A stretch of 64,000 nucleotides of DNA from Combretum micranthum (Eukaryota > Streptophyta > Magnoliopsida > Myrtales > Combretaceae), in the NCBI GenBank assembly GCA_024138025.1, contig JAMXBD010000640.1:682001-746000 (forward strand), given 5' to 3'. Positions 12,372-24,750 of this stretch are shown here, in pieces. The position numbers were made by a program, and so were the translations under genes. Under the pieces are notes generated by a model that did no database searches, had not been told where the DNA came from, and worked only from the letters and a program-made list of their open reading frames with translations. The first letter of the stretch is position 1. The number at the start of each line of letters is the position of its first letter.

Positions 12372-13642
12372 GCATATTATATACCGTTTTCTACTTACTC
12401 GAAAAGATCTATCTATTTCTAGGTTTATTTTGTGATAAAAAGTTGTTTGGGTTTCGTAACCATAGGTTACAAATTCATTACGAAAATTCTAGGTTTCAAA
12501 ACATAAATTTGCAAACATTTCTTTATCCAAAATACTTGTAATAAAAATGTAGATATTAGTATAGTTAGAAAAATCCTTTGAATATATATATATAGATTTA
12601 TATTGTATGCAAAATTCCAATGATGTTGTCTCACTTATTATATTTCGAAAACAATGTCTTGAGGTGTTAAAACTTGAACTTCAACAATTTCCTTTCTAAG
12701 TGTTTTGAATGATCATTATAAATTCTTGGGTTATTGTTATAAATGACTATATTCTTATTTTGTTTTCCAATTCTATTTCTAAAATAAATTTTCTCTTAGC
12801 TTTGGTCTTCTACAAATTTTACTTCTAGTGATAAAAATGAAGTTTACAAGAGTTTTATTAAGTTGTTGATAACTTATAATAATTTGAGTTGTGTATATTT
12901 TCCTTTAAAAAAAATGGCTTTGATAAACAAGTCTTTTTTCCTTATATTTTCATTTTCCATCTTCTTTAAAAATGAACTTCATTTTTAAAACTTGGTCTTT
13001 TAACTCTTCAACCAATTTTACTTGGAAGGAAATCATGTTTCAATATTTTCTTAAGTTTTTTATAATATCTATTGTTCTATTATAACTTATCATGTTTATA
13101 TTCTTTTTATTTCTTTGAAAATATTTTATCATTTAGAAACTTGGCAACCTCTATTTTTCTAAGTGAGTTTATAATTTAGTAAGTTAATTTTATCTTAACT
13201 TATAAAACTTAGTCTAGTTATTACTTTTTATTATGGAGTTGATAAAATCCTATAAGTAAGCTTTTTGAGAAAAATTTACTTATCAAAGAATTATTAATAA
13301 TCTCTATGTGACTTATCATAATAAAAGAAAATGTTTATTTTGTTGGTTAACTTCTTAGAGGAAATCATTTTCATTGCTATTTAAGAAAAGTCTTGATGAG
13401 TTTGAAAAGAAGTTATAGAAATAATTTTTCCTATGTAGGTAATAACAAAACTTTGATTTAGTAGTAAGGATATATATACATTAAGAGAGTTTGGTTTCAT
13501 TTTCCTTTATTAAAGAAAATTTCTACTTTAAATTTTGTTGAGACAATATCATTATGATGATGTACATATATGAGTATGTAGTATGAAAATGATGAAAATA
13601 TAGAAAAGATATAAGAAGCAAATAATAAGCAAGATAATAATA

Positions 13643-13759
13643 TCAAGTATTGAGAACCTTAGCTTCATCAATGTATCCCAGTCAAGCATTGGGAGCCTTA
13701 GCTTCATCAAGACAACCCGGTCAAGTATTGGGAGCCTTAGCTTCATCAAGATAACCTGG
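13643..13759 (-). repeat. 39-bp minisatellite, three units, inside LTR C
   Basis: Three back-to-back 39-bp units (13643-13681, 13682-13720, 13721-13759) share TCAAG-ATTGGGAGCC and TTAGCTTCATCAAG. LTR B has about two related units at 29335-29400. The unit is a multiple of three, so the minus strand shows a repeated short peptide, but I see no reason to call it coding. Confidence 0.9.
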
Positions 13760-15471
13760 GATTAAGAATAGACTAGTCCCAAAAAAAGAAAAAAAAAAGG
13801 GAAAAGCAATAATAAAAGCATTAAGAATAATAAAATCAAGTTAGTAAGAGTTAGTGAGCATTTAGGCTCTAATAAATATATAGATAATAATAATAAAGTT
13901 AGATTAGGAGCAATGATAATAATAGTAACATAATACATAATACAATATAATAACAAAGGAAGTGTAGGCATGAACAAGAACAAAACATAAACATATTGTT
14001 GCTTCTATAACCTTATAGGTTTTAGGAAACACATACTATGGTCATGTTAAGTTACATGATATGAAAAATAATTAGGAGAGGTTTTACCTAAGGTAATGTA
14101 TTTTGTTGAAGGAGAAGAAAGGTAAATGGAGTAATATGTGGGTGGTAGTTAAAGAGAGGTTTTGGTAGTATGTGAGTGGATGAAATGTGGGAAATTTGGA
14201 AAAGTGAAGAGAAATTTTTGGAGAGAGGGTTTGAGGAGTAATTTTTAGAGTTTTGTTATGGTAGATGAGTGTGTGAAAGAAGTAGAGAGAAATAAGGTAT
14301 TTATAGATAAATATGGAGGGAAATTAAGAGTTAATTAAATAAATAAAAAAGAAAAGAAATTGATGGCATGAAGAAGAAGAGTAATTAAAAATTAATTTGA
14401 GAAGAAAAGTGTAAGAGAAGTTTAATAATATGTAGTGTAGAATTTTTATGGGAAAAGAAAATTGTAAGAAATAGGTATGTAGATTGTAAGAATAGATAGT
14501 ACAAAAAGTAGAATAGATAAATAGTAAAAATAATACTATGAATAGTAGACTAGACAAATTAATACCAGTAGTAAAGAAAATACGCGTAAAAAGATATCTG
14601 AAATTAGTTATCGAAAAATTATGAAATTGATATTTTTGAAATCCTTATATTAATATGAATCTAAAGGTATCATCAGAACATTTTTACTATTCGGTGTATC
14701 AAGGCAAGGTTTTCAAAAACGAATTCCGTTTGTATCCGAAAGACACTAAAAATTTGCGAATCTGATATTTTTAAGCTTCCCTATATTATTACGAACTATT
14801 ATCAACAATTATTTCAGTGCCGTTGTTTAGAGTTTAAGAGTGTGGGATTGTCGGATCTAAACACTAGGGTTTTTTATAGACTTTGTTGATTTTTAAGGTT
14901 CTAGTTTGACTTTGGCTTGTCAATTTATTCGTAAGATCTTAAAATTTTGGGGTTTTTTACCATGTTATTTTTTGTTCAACATTTTTTTATTATATTTATT
15001 TGTGATTTATTTAATATTTTCTAGTTCCCGGGATTGTTTAACTGAGTCTAAGGTTATGGGTTGACTCCGTTTGACTTTTGGTGGTAATTGAATTTTTTTT
15101 ATTCTAAAATTCACCAAAGGATTTAAGGTTTTAGTATTTTGTCATCTAACATTAATTGATATATCATCTTGATTTGCGTGTTAAGGGATCAAATAGATGT
15201 TTTGATTTGTGTATGGAAGTTGAATCATATGATTATTGGATCCCCATTTTATTTTGATAGTTCTCATTTTCTTAAAGTTAAGAATTTTCATATTTGATCT
15301 TATTTAGAATTTGGTTTTTAACTTTGGGTCGGTTTTCAGGGTCTCAACTTTAGTGTTTGACTTCTAGAATTATTTTCTAAAAATTATGAGAAATTCAGGA
15401 GTTTACATAAGCTTTAATATTAAGTGTGACAGATTGTCACGTTAGAAAACCCTTTAGGGCATGACATAGAG

Positions 15472-17147
15472 AGTTGATCTACTTTGCTTTATTACATGTT
15501 TTATTATTCATGATTTAGAAAGAGTTCAGAAAACACTTGTTTAAGAACACATATAACAGATTTATCAAAACTCTAGTCCTCGACAAGCTTAGAAAACACA
15601 TGTTGACACTTTTTAGAAAACAAGGCCCATACTTGATTCTATGAACACGTCGTATCTATTAAAATCGATATTCTCTAGCAAACCAGATCCATTTTTCATT
15701 TTTATAAACATGACATCTGCTTAAAAAGAAGTTTCATGCATGAATAGTGAAAGTGCACATGCACTAGTGTGTTTTACATACTTTCTGTAAATTTTTGGAA
15801 GCAAAAATAAAACTAAGATATTTTTTGTAACTTTGAAAATAAAGTAAAAAAATTACCTGACGTCCTTTTTAAAATCACTTCACTTCTTCTTCCAATAACA
15901 CTGGTTGTAAATTTTGTAAATATGACCTTGGGGTTTTTCAAGCTAAAATACGAAGGTTTGAAAGAACAGATTTTGTGTGGATAAAGAAAAAAATATTTTT
16001 AGAAAAGTAGATTTTCCGAAAATATCGTGTTTACGTTTTGAAAACAACAATGTCCTGTTGGTGTAAACTTTCAAATTACTGTTTAGATTTCTTTTTAAGG
16101 AAAAAAAAAAAGAAATAAGTATGGTTCACTGGGAGTTGTCATTTTAGTATTTAATAAAAGAGGCTACATTTATGAGAAAGGATAACATGTCTACGCTTTA
16201 AAGCACTTTGTAAATAGCTTGCATTAAATTTTCTAATACATTTTAGAAGAGATTTAATTATGAAAATTATCACCTTTTTATGCATGTAAAACAATACATT
16301 ATAATACTAAAAAAATATTAATTAATATACTACCAAAACATTTATTAATTTCAAGAGGTAAAATTAGCTTTAAATTTTTAATTCTTTTAAATTTTTAACT
16401 TATACTATGGCAAATCTTGGGGATTACAAGAATGGTCATGTTTCTAGTTATAATCTAGTATAAGTAGAAAAGAGAATCACCAAATGGACTTGTATGCGTG
16501 TTGGGCTTACAAAACAAAACAAAAATAGTGGCATACCGAAGTTATGCCTGACATTGCCACTCCAATACTTAATCTAACAAGCATATCAACATAGGGATGA
16601 ATAAATAGTATAGAAGATTCTAGGCAGTGTTACCTCTCTTGTAGAGTAAGAGGGATACTTATAGTGGATGGATTCCTAATAGCTAAGTGCATTGTACGGC
16701 CATAGAGGTATGGACGATTGATGATAATTACCATAAACATGGGGCAAGTCCACTAATCTATGTTCAACTACGCCAAGCCTGGGTAAAGGAGTGATGTCAA
16801 GTGAATCTGGATCGGGTCTTATATAGGGCGTATGTCGAGAAGTCAATATTTCAAGCCAAAGAGATCGTCCTAGCAAGATTTTAGGCCATGGTAATGTGAG
16901 TTGAGTTTAGGCTTAATGGGTTGGTCCATGCGGGTAGTATGGTAGTGGGTTAGGTTGGGTTGGATTGGATTTGGAGGGCTCGTGAACCATATTTGACCAT
17001 CAATACTTGTCTCCACTCCTCAACCACCTGCACCTCCCCTCCCCGAGTCTAGAATTTGATGAGGGGAGTGAATCGAGTAGTCAAGTTGATTAAGCTGAGT
17101 CCAAGCTATTAGTAGGAGTTCGCATATGCAGTTCCCATTAAGGAAGC
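15472..17147. other. Unassigned AT-rich DNA between LTR A and element J
   Basis: The first part (to about 16511) may be the far end of element H. From 16512 to 17147 there is slightly GC-richer sequence with G/T-rich words (GGGTTAGGTTGGGTTGG) and no recognisable gene or terminal repeats. A 66-codon minus-strand frame at 16676-16876 has no known features. Confidence 0.4.
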
Positions 17148-18780
17148 TAAAATGATCCAAACACCACCCATCATTAATTAAAATTCAAATAAATAGCAGA
17201 AAAATAATTGGGAAATTAAAACAAGAGGATGAACAAAATTAATTAGTAGGTTGGGGTAAAGTAGAATTTAAAGATGGATAACTAATAGAAATTAGGTAAG
17301 AAAAATATGATAAAGAAAAGCTTAATGCAAGTGGACGATTAACATTATGCCATGTGGCACTCTAAGAAGAGACCTAGAAACCCTAGATCTTAGCCTATGT
17401 ATAAACATCATTTATTTTCTGCCTTTGCCCTTTAAGGAAACATACTACTACCCTAAGGTAAGAAAACCCAAACCCTAGCCTTTATTTAAAAGTTAACTAA
17501 GTGAGATTAAGCAATTTTTAGCACTAATAAGCTGGGATTACACATTTTATGGTACAAAATGTGGATAATGAACGCAAATTAGGAGAAGGAAAGTGCAAGA
17601 AACTCAGAGAAATTTGTGACAAGGTAAGAGTGAAGATTTTAGGTGTCAAAATTTAATATTTATGGTATTTTAGATGTAAATTCTAACATAGGAATGTTGG
17701 TAGGAAGTGAAAGAAGCAAGGAAATCGAGTTTTGAAGTACTTTAGGTTTGAAGAATCACCCTACAGCTACAACAACAACATAAGATTTGAAAATTGACTT
17801 TTAGTATTTTGAATGTGTGACAATGAGGAGATAAGATGATCTAAAAATGTTGAAGAAGAAAAATGAGTATGTTTTAGTTGGATTCTTGCTAGAAATGAAC
17901 TTGAAAAGAAATGATTATTGCTATGTGTCTAAAGATTATGAATAAGATCATGTAATGGGTAGGGAATAATGTTATTGTTGTTGGAATAATTTTGATGAAG
18001 GATTTCACATAAAAAGCTTTGGAAATTTCAAAGAAAGCATGATAACTTAATGTTTGATGTCAATCATAGATGATTTAGCATTTGATCTTGGATTTATCAT
18101 GTTTTAACATATGAAAGATGAACATAGTTGAGTATAGGCATAAACATGATCATCTAATACCTTTAAGATCACAAAAATTCATCCATAATATGTTTTTGAT
18201 GAAAATATCAAGTTCAAATGCAAAACATAGAAATCCTAGAAGAACACAATGGGAATATGACACCATGTTTCTTATCGTGCTTCTCTTTATTAAAAAATAC
18301 GAGGAATATGATGTCATGTTTCCTAACGTGCTTCTCCCTATCTAAAAATGCAAGGAAACACTAAGAAACACGCGGAGGTACATGATGCATGTTTTCCCTA
18401 TGCTTAGTGCTTTAAAGTGCTAAGAAACATGGTAAGATACGCGAAGTCGTACTTCCCTCATGCTTCTCTCTGAAACCCCAACGAAGAAGGAATAACATGG
18501 CAGAAACATGATTGTCTTATTCTGCCATGTACTAGAGTACGATGTGATACTTTTATCCATGCATTTGGTTGTGCTTCCCCCTTTTTTTCTTCAATCCTTC
18601 TTCAAATTAAATAAAACTTTTTCCAATTCCTTCCTCAAACTTAATTAAACCTTTTAAGTATGATTTTTAGGCAAATGACTAAGTCAATACAACTTAGATA
18701 AGAAATCAAGTAAACGAGATGGAAGTAGAAAAACACGAATTGATTTTGTTTTCTATTAGAAATAGTTACTTAATGCCTAG

Positions 18781-19379
18781 TGATGGGAATCAGGCTTCTT
18801 CGGTTATAGGATCAAACACTAGAGCCAAAGATAAAGGACTGCAGTAGAATGAAACATCAGTGGAAGACCGAAGGTGTGAGGCTTGTAAGCTGGCTCCAAG
18901 TCCAACGACATTCAACTCATCACCGGCGGCCTTCTTCTCCAAACCTGATGGCTTTCAATAAAGGTCGATGGCCTTCTTTTAAAAAACATGTGGTTTAGTT
19001 TTTTTTTTTTTTTTGCACTATTTACAAGTTTGCCATTGAGGGATTATATAAATACCTCCTCTTGTATTGTAAACCCTAGTTTTTTTGGATATTGAAATTT
19101 GTCTTTAAGATTTCTCTCAAATTTACTCTTATCAATCCTTTGGGTTGTGGCAAGCTACTTCCATTCTTATCAATCTTTTATATTGTGGTGAACAAACCAC
19201 TTCATCTTGTTTGTGTGTAATATCAAACAAGAAAGAGTGTGGTTTCGGGATGATTTCGATGCATAATATCCTCTATCGAAGCCGTTCATATGCTTTTCTT
19301 TTTCATTGCATCTAAATATATAAACATTAAAAAATACGTCCTTTGGGTATTTGAGGACATCCTAATTCTAGGCACATCA
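18781..19379 (+). repeat. 5' LTR of element L
   Basis: 599 bp, from TGATGGGAATCAGG to GGCACATCA. It contains a GC-rich module (ACCGGCGGCCTTC, GGTCGATGGCC) at about 18840-18985 and a TATATAAATA box near 19045. Confidence 0.85.
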
Positions 19380-19640
19380 TATTTTGGTATCGAACCACAT
19401 TTGTGACAACAGGATGTCAAGTAAGATTGCAATGATAGGATCATTGATAAGTGTAAAGTTGTGGTCTTTTACATTGTTATTGAGTTATCTCGCTGATTGT
19501 GAATTATCGGTGTATTATTGTTGATTACTGTTGAGATTGAGAATTAGGGTTTATGGTGTGATTGTGATCTTTGTTGTATTGTTGGAGTATTGTGAGATTA
19601 TGGTGTGAAGAATACAATTGGTATTACTTGAGAAGGAGAT

Positions 19641-20175
19641 ATGGCCAATCGATATTATTATAGGAATAATCCTATTGCAGTGATTCTAAGAGAGATAGAG
19701 ATGAATATAATAGAATTTGATGGTTATGAATCCCCAGAAGAATATTTAGATTGGAGTGTCAAGTAAAACGAGTTGTTGAAGAATATTCACACTTTAATTA
19801 TAATTTAGGGTTTGCAATTGCTAGGAAATTTACAGGACTTGCAAAAGAATGGTGGCAAGTTAATATAGTACAAAGGAGAAGGAATGGATATTATGAAGAT
19901 ATGACATGGAGATGTGTGAGAAGATTGACAAGGAGAAGATTTGTACCATTCCATTATTACGATGATCAATATAGAAAGTTGTTAACATTGAAGTAGCTTA
20001 GAATGTGTGTTAGAGAATATGCTCGCAAATATGAGGTTTTCTTAAGGTGTAGTGACATATGTGAGCCTCTTTTACATACCATTACTAGATTTGTGAATGG
20101 CTTGAATTATAAAATCGCTAAGGATATCGGTTATTAGAGTTTTTAGACATTGCAGGAAGCCATTGGGTTGCTTCC
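19641..20175 (+). pseudogene. gag remnant of element L
   Basis: The ATG at 19641 opens MANRYYYRNNPIAV and continues EFDGYESPEEYLDW, typical of the plant Ty3/gypsy gag domain, before a TAA at 19764. A shifted frame (19751-19996) then carries GLAKEWWQVN, RRRNGYYEDMTW and RRRFVPFHYYDDQY, matching the family pattern A-WWDQL, RRRNGE-W and MRRRFVPSHYY. After another stop comes RFVNGLNYKIAKDI, matching FLNGLNREIA. This is the capsid-like gag protein of a retrotransposon, broken by at least three stops or frameshifts. Pol domains are absent. The segment 20176-21220 up to the 3' LTR has no domain I can name. Confidence 0.8.
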
Positions 20176-21223
20176 ATGAAGGAAGCCTCAATCTTAATTT
20201 CTGAAATTGCGAAGAAGACAAAACTGCTACAGACCTCAATGATAACTGATTCACAAGAGAGTTGTTCCAAGCAAGATTATTTGGTTGAGGTAGCAAACAA
20301 TGATGTTCTTGAAGAGAATGCTAAAGATGATCATGCGAAGCAAGTCGAAATCATTAGTAGTGTAGATTGACATTAAAGACATGGGTATTGATGATACTAG
20401 TATGAAAGAGATAGGTATTTCAAGGGATATGCAATATGACAATGGATTAAAGTTATCTCTTGATATTTTTATACCTGATTTGGAGCCACTTTCACTCACT
20501 CTTGGAGCTTTGGGGGCATGACAGGTATCTCTATATTGACTTTCTAATTGTCCATACATTAAATTATGGTGCATTGATAGGATTACCTAAAGATGAAGAT
20601 TGTGTAAGTCAATTGTCCTTATGCATTCGTATGAGTTAATTGTTAATGTCCAATGGAGTCTTATAGATGGTTATATATATTGGTGAAGTGTTCGATTTTG
20701 GTGTGGTGGCATAGCAATGCATCAATTATTATATGCATGGCCTATTTGTGATTTAGCTAATGGAGAAAAGATGTTAATGCTTCACTAGATAGTTGTGCTC
20801 CATTTGTTTTCATGGCTCCAAACCGATGTCATTAAATTCTCTTACTGTTGAATTGCATGATGGCAAGTGTTTGAAAAAACTAATATTGAGGCCATAGGAG
20901 AGGTGTTTATCGAATACTTGTCATAGTGTTCATGAATCTTGGAATGATCAAGTTCAAGATGAGTGGTATAAATTATTGTGGAAGTCTTTGATTATGGACA
21001 TGGAAACTAATTATGAATGGTTAAGAGTGCCTAGCACAGATGAGAAGATGCTTTGGGAGTTATTGTTTCAGAAAGGATTTGTGGAGCAAGTATCGGAGGC
21101 TATTCATGAGCCAAGTGTGGTTAGGAAATTTTAATTAATCACTTTTGAGTTGTAGGTTTGTCTTTGATCCAGGCATTTGCAATATCAAAGATTTGATGGC
21201 AAATCTTCTTGAGCCCAGGGTGA

Positions 21224-21810
21224 TGACGGGAATCAGGCTTCTCTAGTTACATGATCAATACTAGCGCCAAAGCTAAAGTACTGCAATGGAATGATACAGC
21301 AGTAGAAGACCGAAGGTGCAAGGCTTATAAGCCGGCTTAAAGGTCGGTAGTGTTCAACTCATCACCAGCGGCCTTCTTCTCTAAAGTTGGCAGCTTTCAA
21401 TAAAGGTCGGCAACCTTCTTTTAAGAAACATGTTGTTTATTTTTTCTTTTATTTTATTTTATAGTATTTACAAGTTTACCATTGAGGGATTATATAAATA
21501 CCCCCTCTTGTATTGTAAAGTCTAGTTTTTTTTATATTGAGATTTCTTTTAAATTTACTATTATCAATACTTTGGGTTGTGGTGAGTTATTTTTGTTCTT
21601 ATCAATTTTTTTGGTTTTTGGCAAACAAACCACTTCATCTTATTTATGTGTAATATCAAACAAGAAAGAGTACAGTTCAGGTTGATTTTGGTGCATAATA
21701 TCTACTGTCAATGCCTTCATATACGTTTCTTTTCATTGCATCCAAATATATGAACATTAAAAAATATCATCTTTTGGGTATCTGAGGATATCTTAATTTC
21801 AGGCATATCA
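21224..21810 (+). repeat. 3' LTR of element L
   Basis: 587 bp, from TGACGGGAATCAGG to GGCATATCA, co-linear with the 5' LTR and visibly diverged. It is preceded by a weak purine-rich stretch (GAGCCCAGGGTGA). Confidence 0.85.
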
Positions 21811-22988
21811 TATTTTGGTATCAGAGCATTCTTGGCCTATCAGCTAGCTTAGGGAACGGATATCAAACTCGAATTGACCAACAGGTACATAGTAATTGTG
21901 TTGCTTATTAGGATAGTTTATTGAGCATTGGTTACTGCTTGGCTACTTACTTTAAAAGTGACACCCCCTAAACTGGGTTGGAGCCTAATCATAACTTCGG
22001 GATGATATGGTAGTTGTAGGTGCTTGAACCCCCATAGAGTGCATGGTAAGAACAAGTAGGTAGTCGATAGGGGAGATTTTGAACCAAACATCTAATTAGG
22101 AGCTGGTGCAAAGGTAACGGATTATGCGGGGTATGGGCTCTTGCATAAAGCGTTGCATTGAACCGTGTGCATTAGTAGTGGTTTTGTGGAATCGAATCGT
22201 TTGAGCTTACTTCGATCTTTTCTTTTCCGATAAGTTCTAGGGACTTATCAAACCCCCCCCCCCCCTTTGGTGCATGATCTACTGAGGGAACCTACCCTTT
22301 TGTTTAGAAGGAGTCTTAAGTGCTCCTATGCGTGCTTATATTTCTGGGATACTAGGAATACTTGATTGTTGGTTTAAATTTAATTAAACTTAAATTTTGC
22401 TTGTTGTATTAGCTTAAGTGTGCATGACATGTGAGTATGTGTTTGATTATTGTTGTACTGGCTTTGCCGCTCACTTTCATCCATTTCAAGTACTGATGAG
22501 GGTTTGTATGTGGATCTCTACTACGATTCTATGGGTTTCGGGATTGATGATTATGGAGAGTGATTTCAACAAATAATAACCTAAATGGAACTTTGGAAAG
22601 ACCAATTAAATGTTGGTTCTTTTCTGTTTAAGTATGACTGTAAACTCTTAACTTTATTATCACTTTTGGCCGTGAGCCAAACTCGTAATCAGGTTGAGCC
22701 TAGCTTCCCTTTTATGATTGTTATCTTAAAATATTTTGAACCTTAAAATTTCTATTCTACTCTTTCTTAAATCACTTTTATGCATATTGATTTAATGGTG
22801 TTTAAATTATTTATAAATCGTCTTTCGACTCAATATAGTTTTACTAAAGATTATAATCACAATTTCATAATAAAAATGTGATTAGAAATTTACATAGATA
22901 TCGGAAGCCTTGCACATGTTGCTTAAAGGTGATGTGTATGGAAAAACAACCTCACCCTTAAGTACCCTAAGGGTCAGGTCTTTTCAGT

Positions 22989-23001
22989 TGGTATTAGAGC
23001 C
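22989..23001 (+). other. Primer binding site of element J
   Basis: TGGTATTAGAGCC lies two bases after the 5' LTR. It matches the TGGTATCAGAGC(C) site complementary to the 3' end of initiator tRNA-Met, used by most plant Ty3 and Ty1 elements, with one C-to-T change. Confidence 0.9.
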
Positions 23002-23224
23002 ATATGTTTAAATTGATTGGGGTGCTAATCTCAGGATGGTGAGTAAGAGTAGGTGATCGGGTATGCTTTATTTGTTATGTGCTTGCTAATTATTGTTATG
23101 TTGGCCTTAAGTAATAACCCTCAAATGGACATCGATTAATGAATACCAACTTGGCTAAACTTAAATGTTTATTGAAAGTTGCTATATCCTGAAAATGGTG
23201 ATAATTGGAGTTATATGATTGCAT

Positions 23225-24745
23225 AGCATGATGATTTTGCAAATGAAGGATGGAAGCAATCATCCAATTTTTGTTTTATGTGTGTTACACTAGATGGCAA
23301 GAAAAATCATCATGGTAATGGTGATCCCCCTGAGGACTTACCTCCTCCACCGCCATTACCTCATGATCAGAAGTAGTTGATAGGCTTAGTCAACAATATG
23401 CCCAACACTCTAAAGGGAATAGATGGAACGAATCCAAATATAAAAAGACTTGATAAAGTCAAGCTAACTGAGTTTATGAAACTAGTTCACCCTTTCACTG
23501 AAGCTACTAGGACCCTTTAGAGGCTGAACATTGGGTGCACCAAGTGGAAAAGGCATTGATTGCCTATGAAGTAGAGTTAATCGCTGAAGCATTTAAGAAT
23601 GATGAAGAGTCAAGAAGGCAAAGGATTAGACGTCATCACGGGTCGGTTCCAAACCGGGAACCGACCAAACCCATCACTAGCGGTTCCTAAACAAGGAACC
23701 GGCCCGTGAATAGCGAGTTTGAACCAGTAAAGGACCTGCCAGTTCTGGTGGGTCCTTACGGTTCCATCTCTAAAAACCGTATGACCAGACGGTTTTGAAA
23801 TCACCAGTTCAAAAACCGATTGAGAACCAGCAGAAACGATGGTTCTCGCGGTTCTATATCATAAAAATTATAAAAAAAGAAAGAAAAAAGGAAAGAAAAT
23901 TATAAAAAAAAATTGTAATTATAAAACAAATATTTAAAACTACTTTCGCATGAATAATAAAAATTTTATTTCCTATTCACAATATTTAATGTGTTATTAT
24001 TCACAACACAAATAATAAATATATTTAAAATCATATATTATTAAATTTATGTAGACTTCTAACCAAAGTAGACTTTCTTTCTTAACAATGTATGACTTGT
24101 TGTGTTATTGGGACTTATTTGTATGTTGAATATTTTATAGTATCACGTTGCTAATATAACAACTAAAAAGGTACAAGTGATTATATATAAATAAATACAT
24201 AATTGTAGAATTTCTTTTAACTAAGATATGAGCAATTATTATTAGATTCAATGTTATTTCAAGTTAAAAATTTATTTTATGTTTTCTTAGTTAAATTAAG
24301 TAAATTATTTAATTGGTTTTTTATTTTTTCCATTTCATGGTTCCCGATACCTCTAGAATCGGAACTGAACTGTGGGAACAATCGGTTTCTAAGAACCGGG
24401 AATCGAACTGACTCCCATTGGTCCGGTTCCAGTTTCATCATTTTTAGAACTGGGAACCAGCGGTTCGAGTCCAGTTCTAGACCCAAACCGAATCATGACG
24501 ACATTTACAAAGGATTTTGAATAGATTAAAACCTTACTTGCAACAAGAAATGAGGAAGTTTTAGTTGGAAACCTAATCGACTATGGTAATCAAAGCAAAG
24601 TTGATTGAATAAGGGCTTAAGTATGTTAGAGATATGGAAAGGAGAAAGAGTTTTTAGAAAAGACCCGTTGTCCCATACGTTGCTAGTGGTAGGACTTGTG
24701 GATACATAAGAGGCTCTAGCAATATTGGGAGCCCTAAGAAATAAG
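23225..24745 (+). pseudogene. gag of element J, interrupted by hAT element O
   Basis: The segment near 23290 reads DPPEDLPPPPPLP, the proline-rich N-terminus typical of Tekay gag. KLTEFMKLVHPFTEATR and then (shifted frame) DPLEAEHWVHQVEKAL follow, matching the FTG--DPLEAE-WL-E-EK pattern. Element O interrupts the coding sequence near 23634. The gag tail resumes at about 24501 and has several stops. Function would be particle assembly and RNA packaging; the gene is dead. Confidence 0.8.
23634..24500. mobile_element. Element O: non-autonomous hAT-like transposon inside gag of J
   Basis: The left edge CATCACGGGTCGGTTCC and the reversed right edge CGTCATGATTCGGTT are alike. Both subterminal zones are dense in GAACC/GGTTC words in both orientations (23640-23870 and 24340-24490), as in hAT ends. 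The middle is AT-rich with no transposase. The gag sequence continues on both sides. The exact duplication is unclear; GACGTCAT/GACGACAT at the junctions is one candidate at 7 of 8 bases. Similar GGTTC-rich ends occur on element F. Confidence 0.75.
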
Positions 24746-24750
24746 CCTTC

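Larger units (their letters stand above)
11041..15407 (-). mobile_element. Solo LTR C (same family as A and B, reversed, 4367 bp)
   Basis: The plus strand starts TGTCACGCCCGAGGG and ends CAGGAGTTTACA, the reverse of an LTR that starts TGTAAACTC and ends GGGCGTGACA. It is flanked by a perfect TAAGC duplication (11036-11040 and 15408-15412) and is inserted only about 50 bp from the 3' end of LTR A. It carries the family TATA box reversed (14298-14305), the stem-loop (12321-12371), a three-copy 39-bp minisatellite (13643-13759) and a copy-specific insert of about 150 bp near 11660-11815. No gag-pol is present. Confidence 0.92.
5631..15466 (+). mobile_element. Solo LTR A (Ty3/gypsy-type, about 3.5 kb net) split by D1 and C
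   Basis: It begins TGTAAGTCCCTAG and ends AGGGCATGACA, flanked by a perfect 5-bp duplication TAGAG (5626-5630 and 15467-15471). Removing nested LTR D1 (8235-10175) and nested LTR C (11041-15407), each with one duplicated target copy, leaves about 3518 bp. This is co-linear with LTR B (28080-31867) and with the reverse complement of C. It contains a TATAAATA box (6308-6315) and the conserved stem-loop at 7842-7892. No internal gag-pol is present, so it is a solo LTR left by recombination between the two LTRs of a former element. The parent clade is not proven; the ends resemble Tekay-type LTRs. Confidence 0.9.
3606..16511 (-). mobile_element. Element H: tentative reverse-oriented LTR, interrupted by LTR A
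   Basis: The left end TGTCATAATCCCTACATGG resembles the reversed 3' end of LTRs C and G (TGTCACGCCC...). About 515 bp in, GATTTACGCCCTCCCTTGAGG matches the same spot in LTR G (near 57527), and the stretch near 4840 matches the G segment near 58155 in position. LTR A interrupts it at 5631-15466. A possible right end is TTGGGCTTACA at 16501-16511, which would give a net length near 3.07 kb. However, the flanks (GGAAC left, AAACA right) do not form a convincing duplication. The left half is reasonably supported; the right end is a guess. Confidence 0.4.
18781..21842 (+). mobile_element. Element L: short gag-only LTR retrotransposon nested in the 5' LTR of J
   Basis: Two similar LTRs of about 0.6 kb (18781-19379 and 21224-21810) flank 1.8 kb of internal DNA. 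They share the TGA-GGGAATCAGGCTTCT start, a TATATAAATACC promoter box (near 19045 and 21491) and the GCATAATATC segment. The 5' LTR is followed by TATTTTGGTATCGAACC, a decayed initiator-Met primer site. The 3' LTR is followed by a further 32 bp starting TATTTTGGTATCAGAGC before the host sequence resumes. The flanks are CCTAG (18776-18780) and GCTAG (21843-21847), and the uninterrupted site is seen in the 3' LTR of J (near 36815). Only gag remains recognisable, so L depended on other elements even if young. Confidence 0.85.
17148..22986 (+). repeat. 5' LTR of element J (about 2.8 kb plus nested L)
   Basis: It starts TAAAATGATCCAAACACC; the 3' LTR has TGAAATGATCCAAATACT, so the terminal TG has decayed to TA. 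It ends GGTCAGGTCTTTTCA just before the primer site. It is co-linear with 32330-37970 once L (18781-21842) is removed. It has a C homopolymer of 13 bases at 22253-22265 where the 3' LTR has six. Confidence 0.88.

Noticed and set aside
13552..14557. Several hydrophobic minus-strand open frames (65-77 codons)
   Set aside because: AT-rich LTR C sequence and its minisatellite; no start context, conservation or domain.
22253..22265. 13-C homopolymer
   Set aside because: Same place in the other J LTR has only six Cs; simple slippage.
24251..24520. Open frames on both strands in element O
   Set aside because: Follow the GGTTC-rich subterminal repeats of a non-autonomous hAT element.
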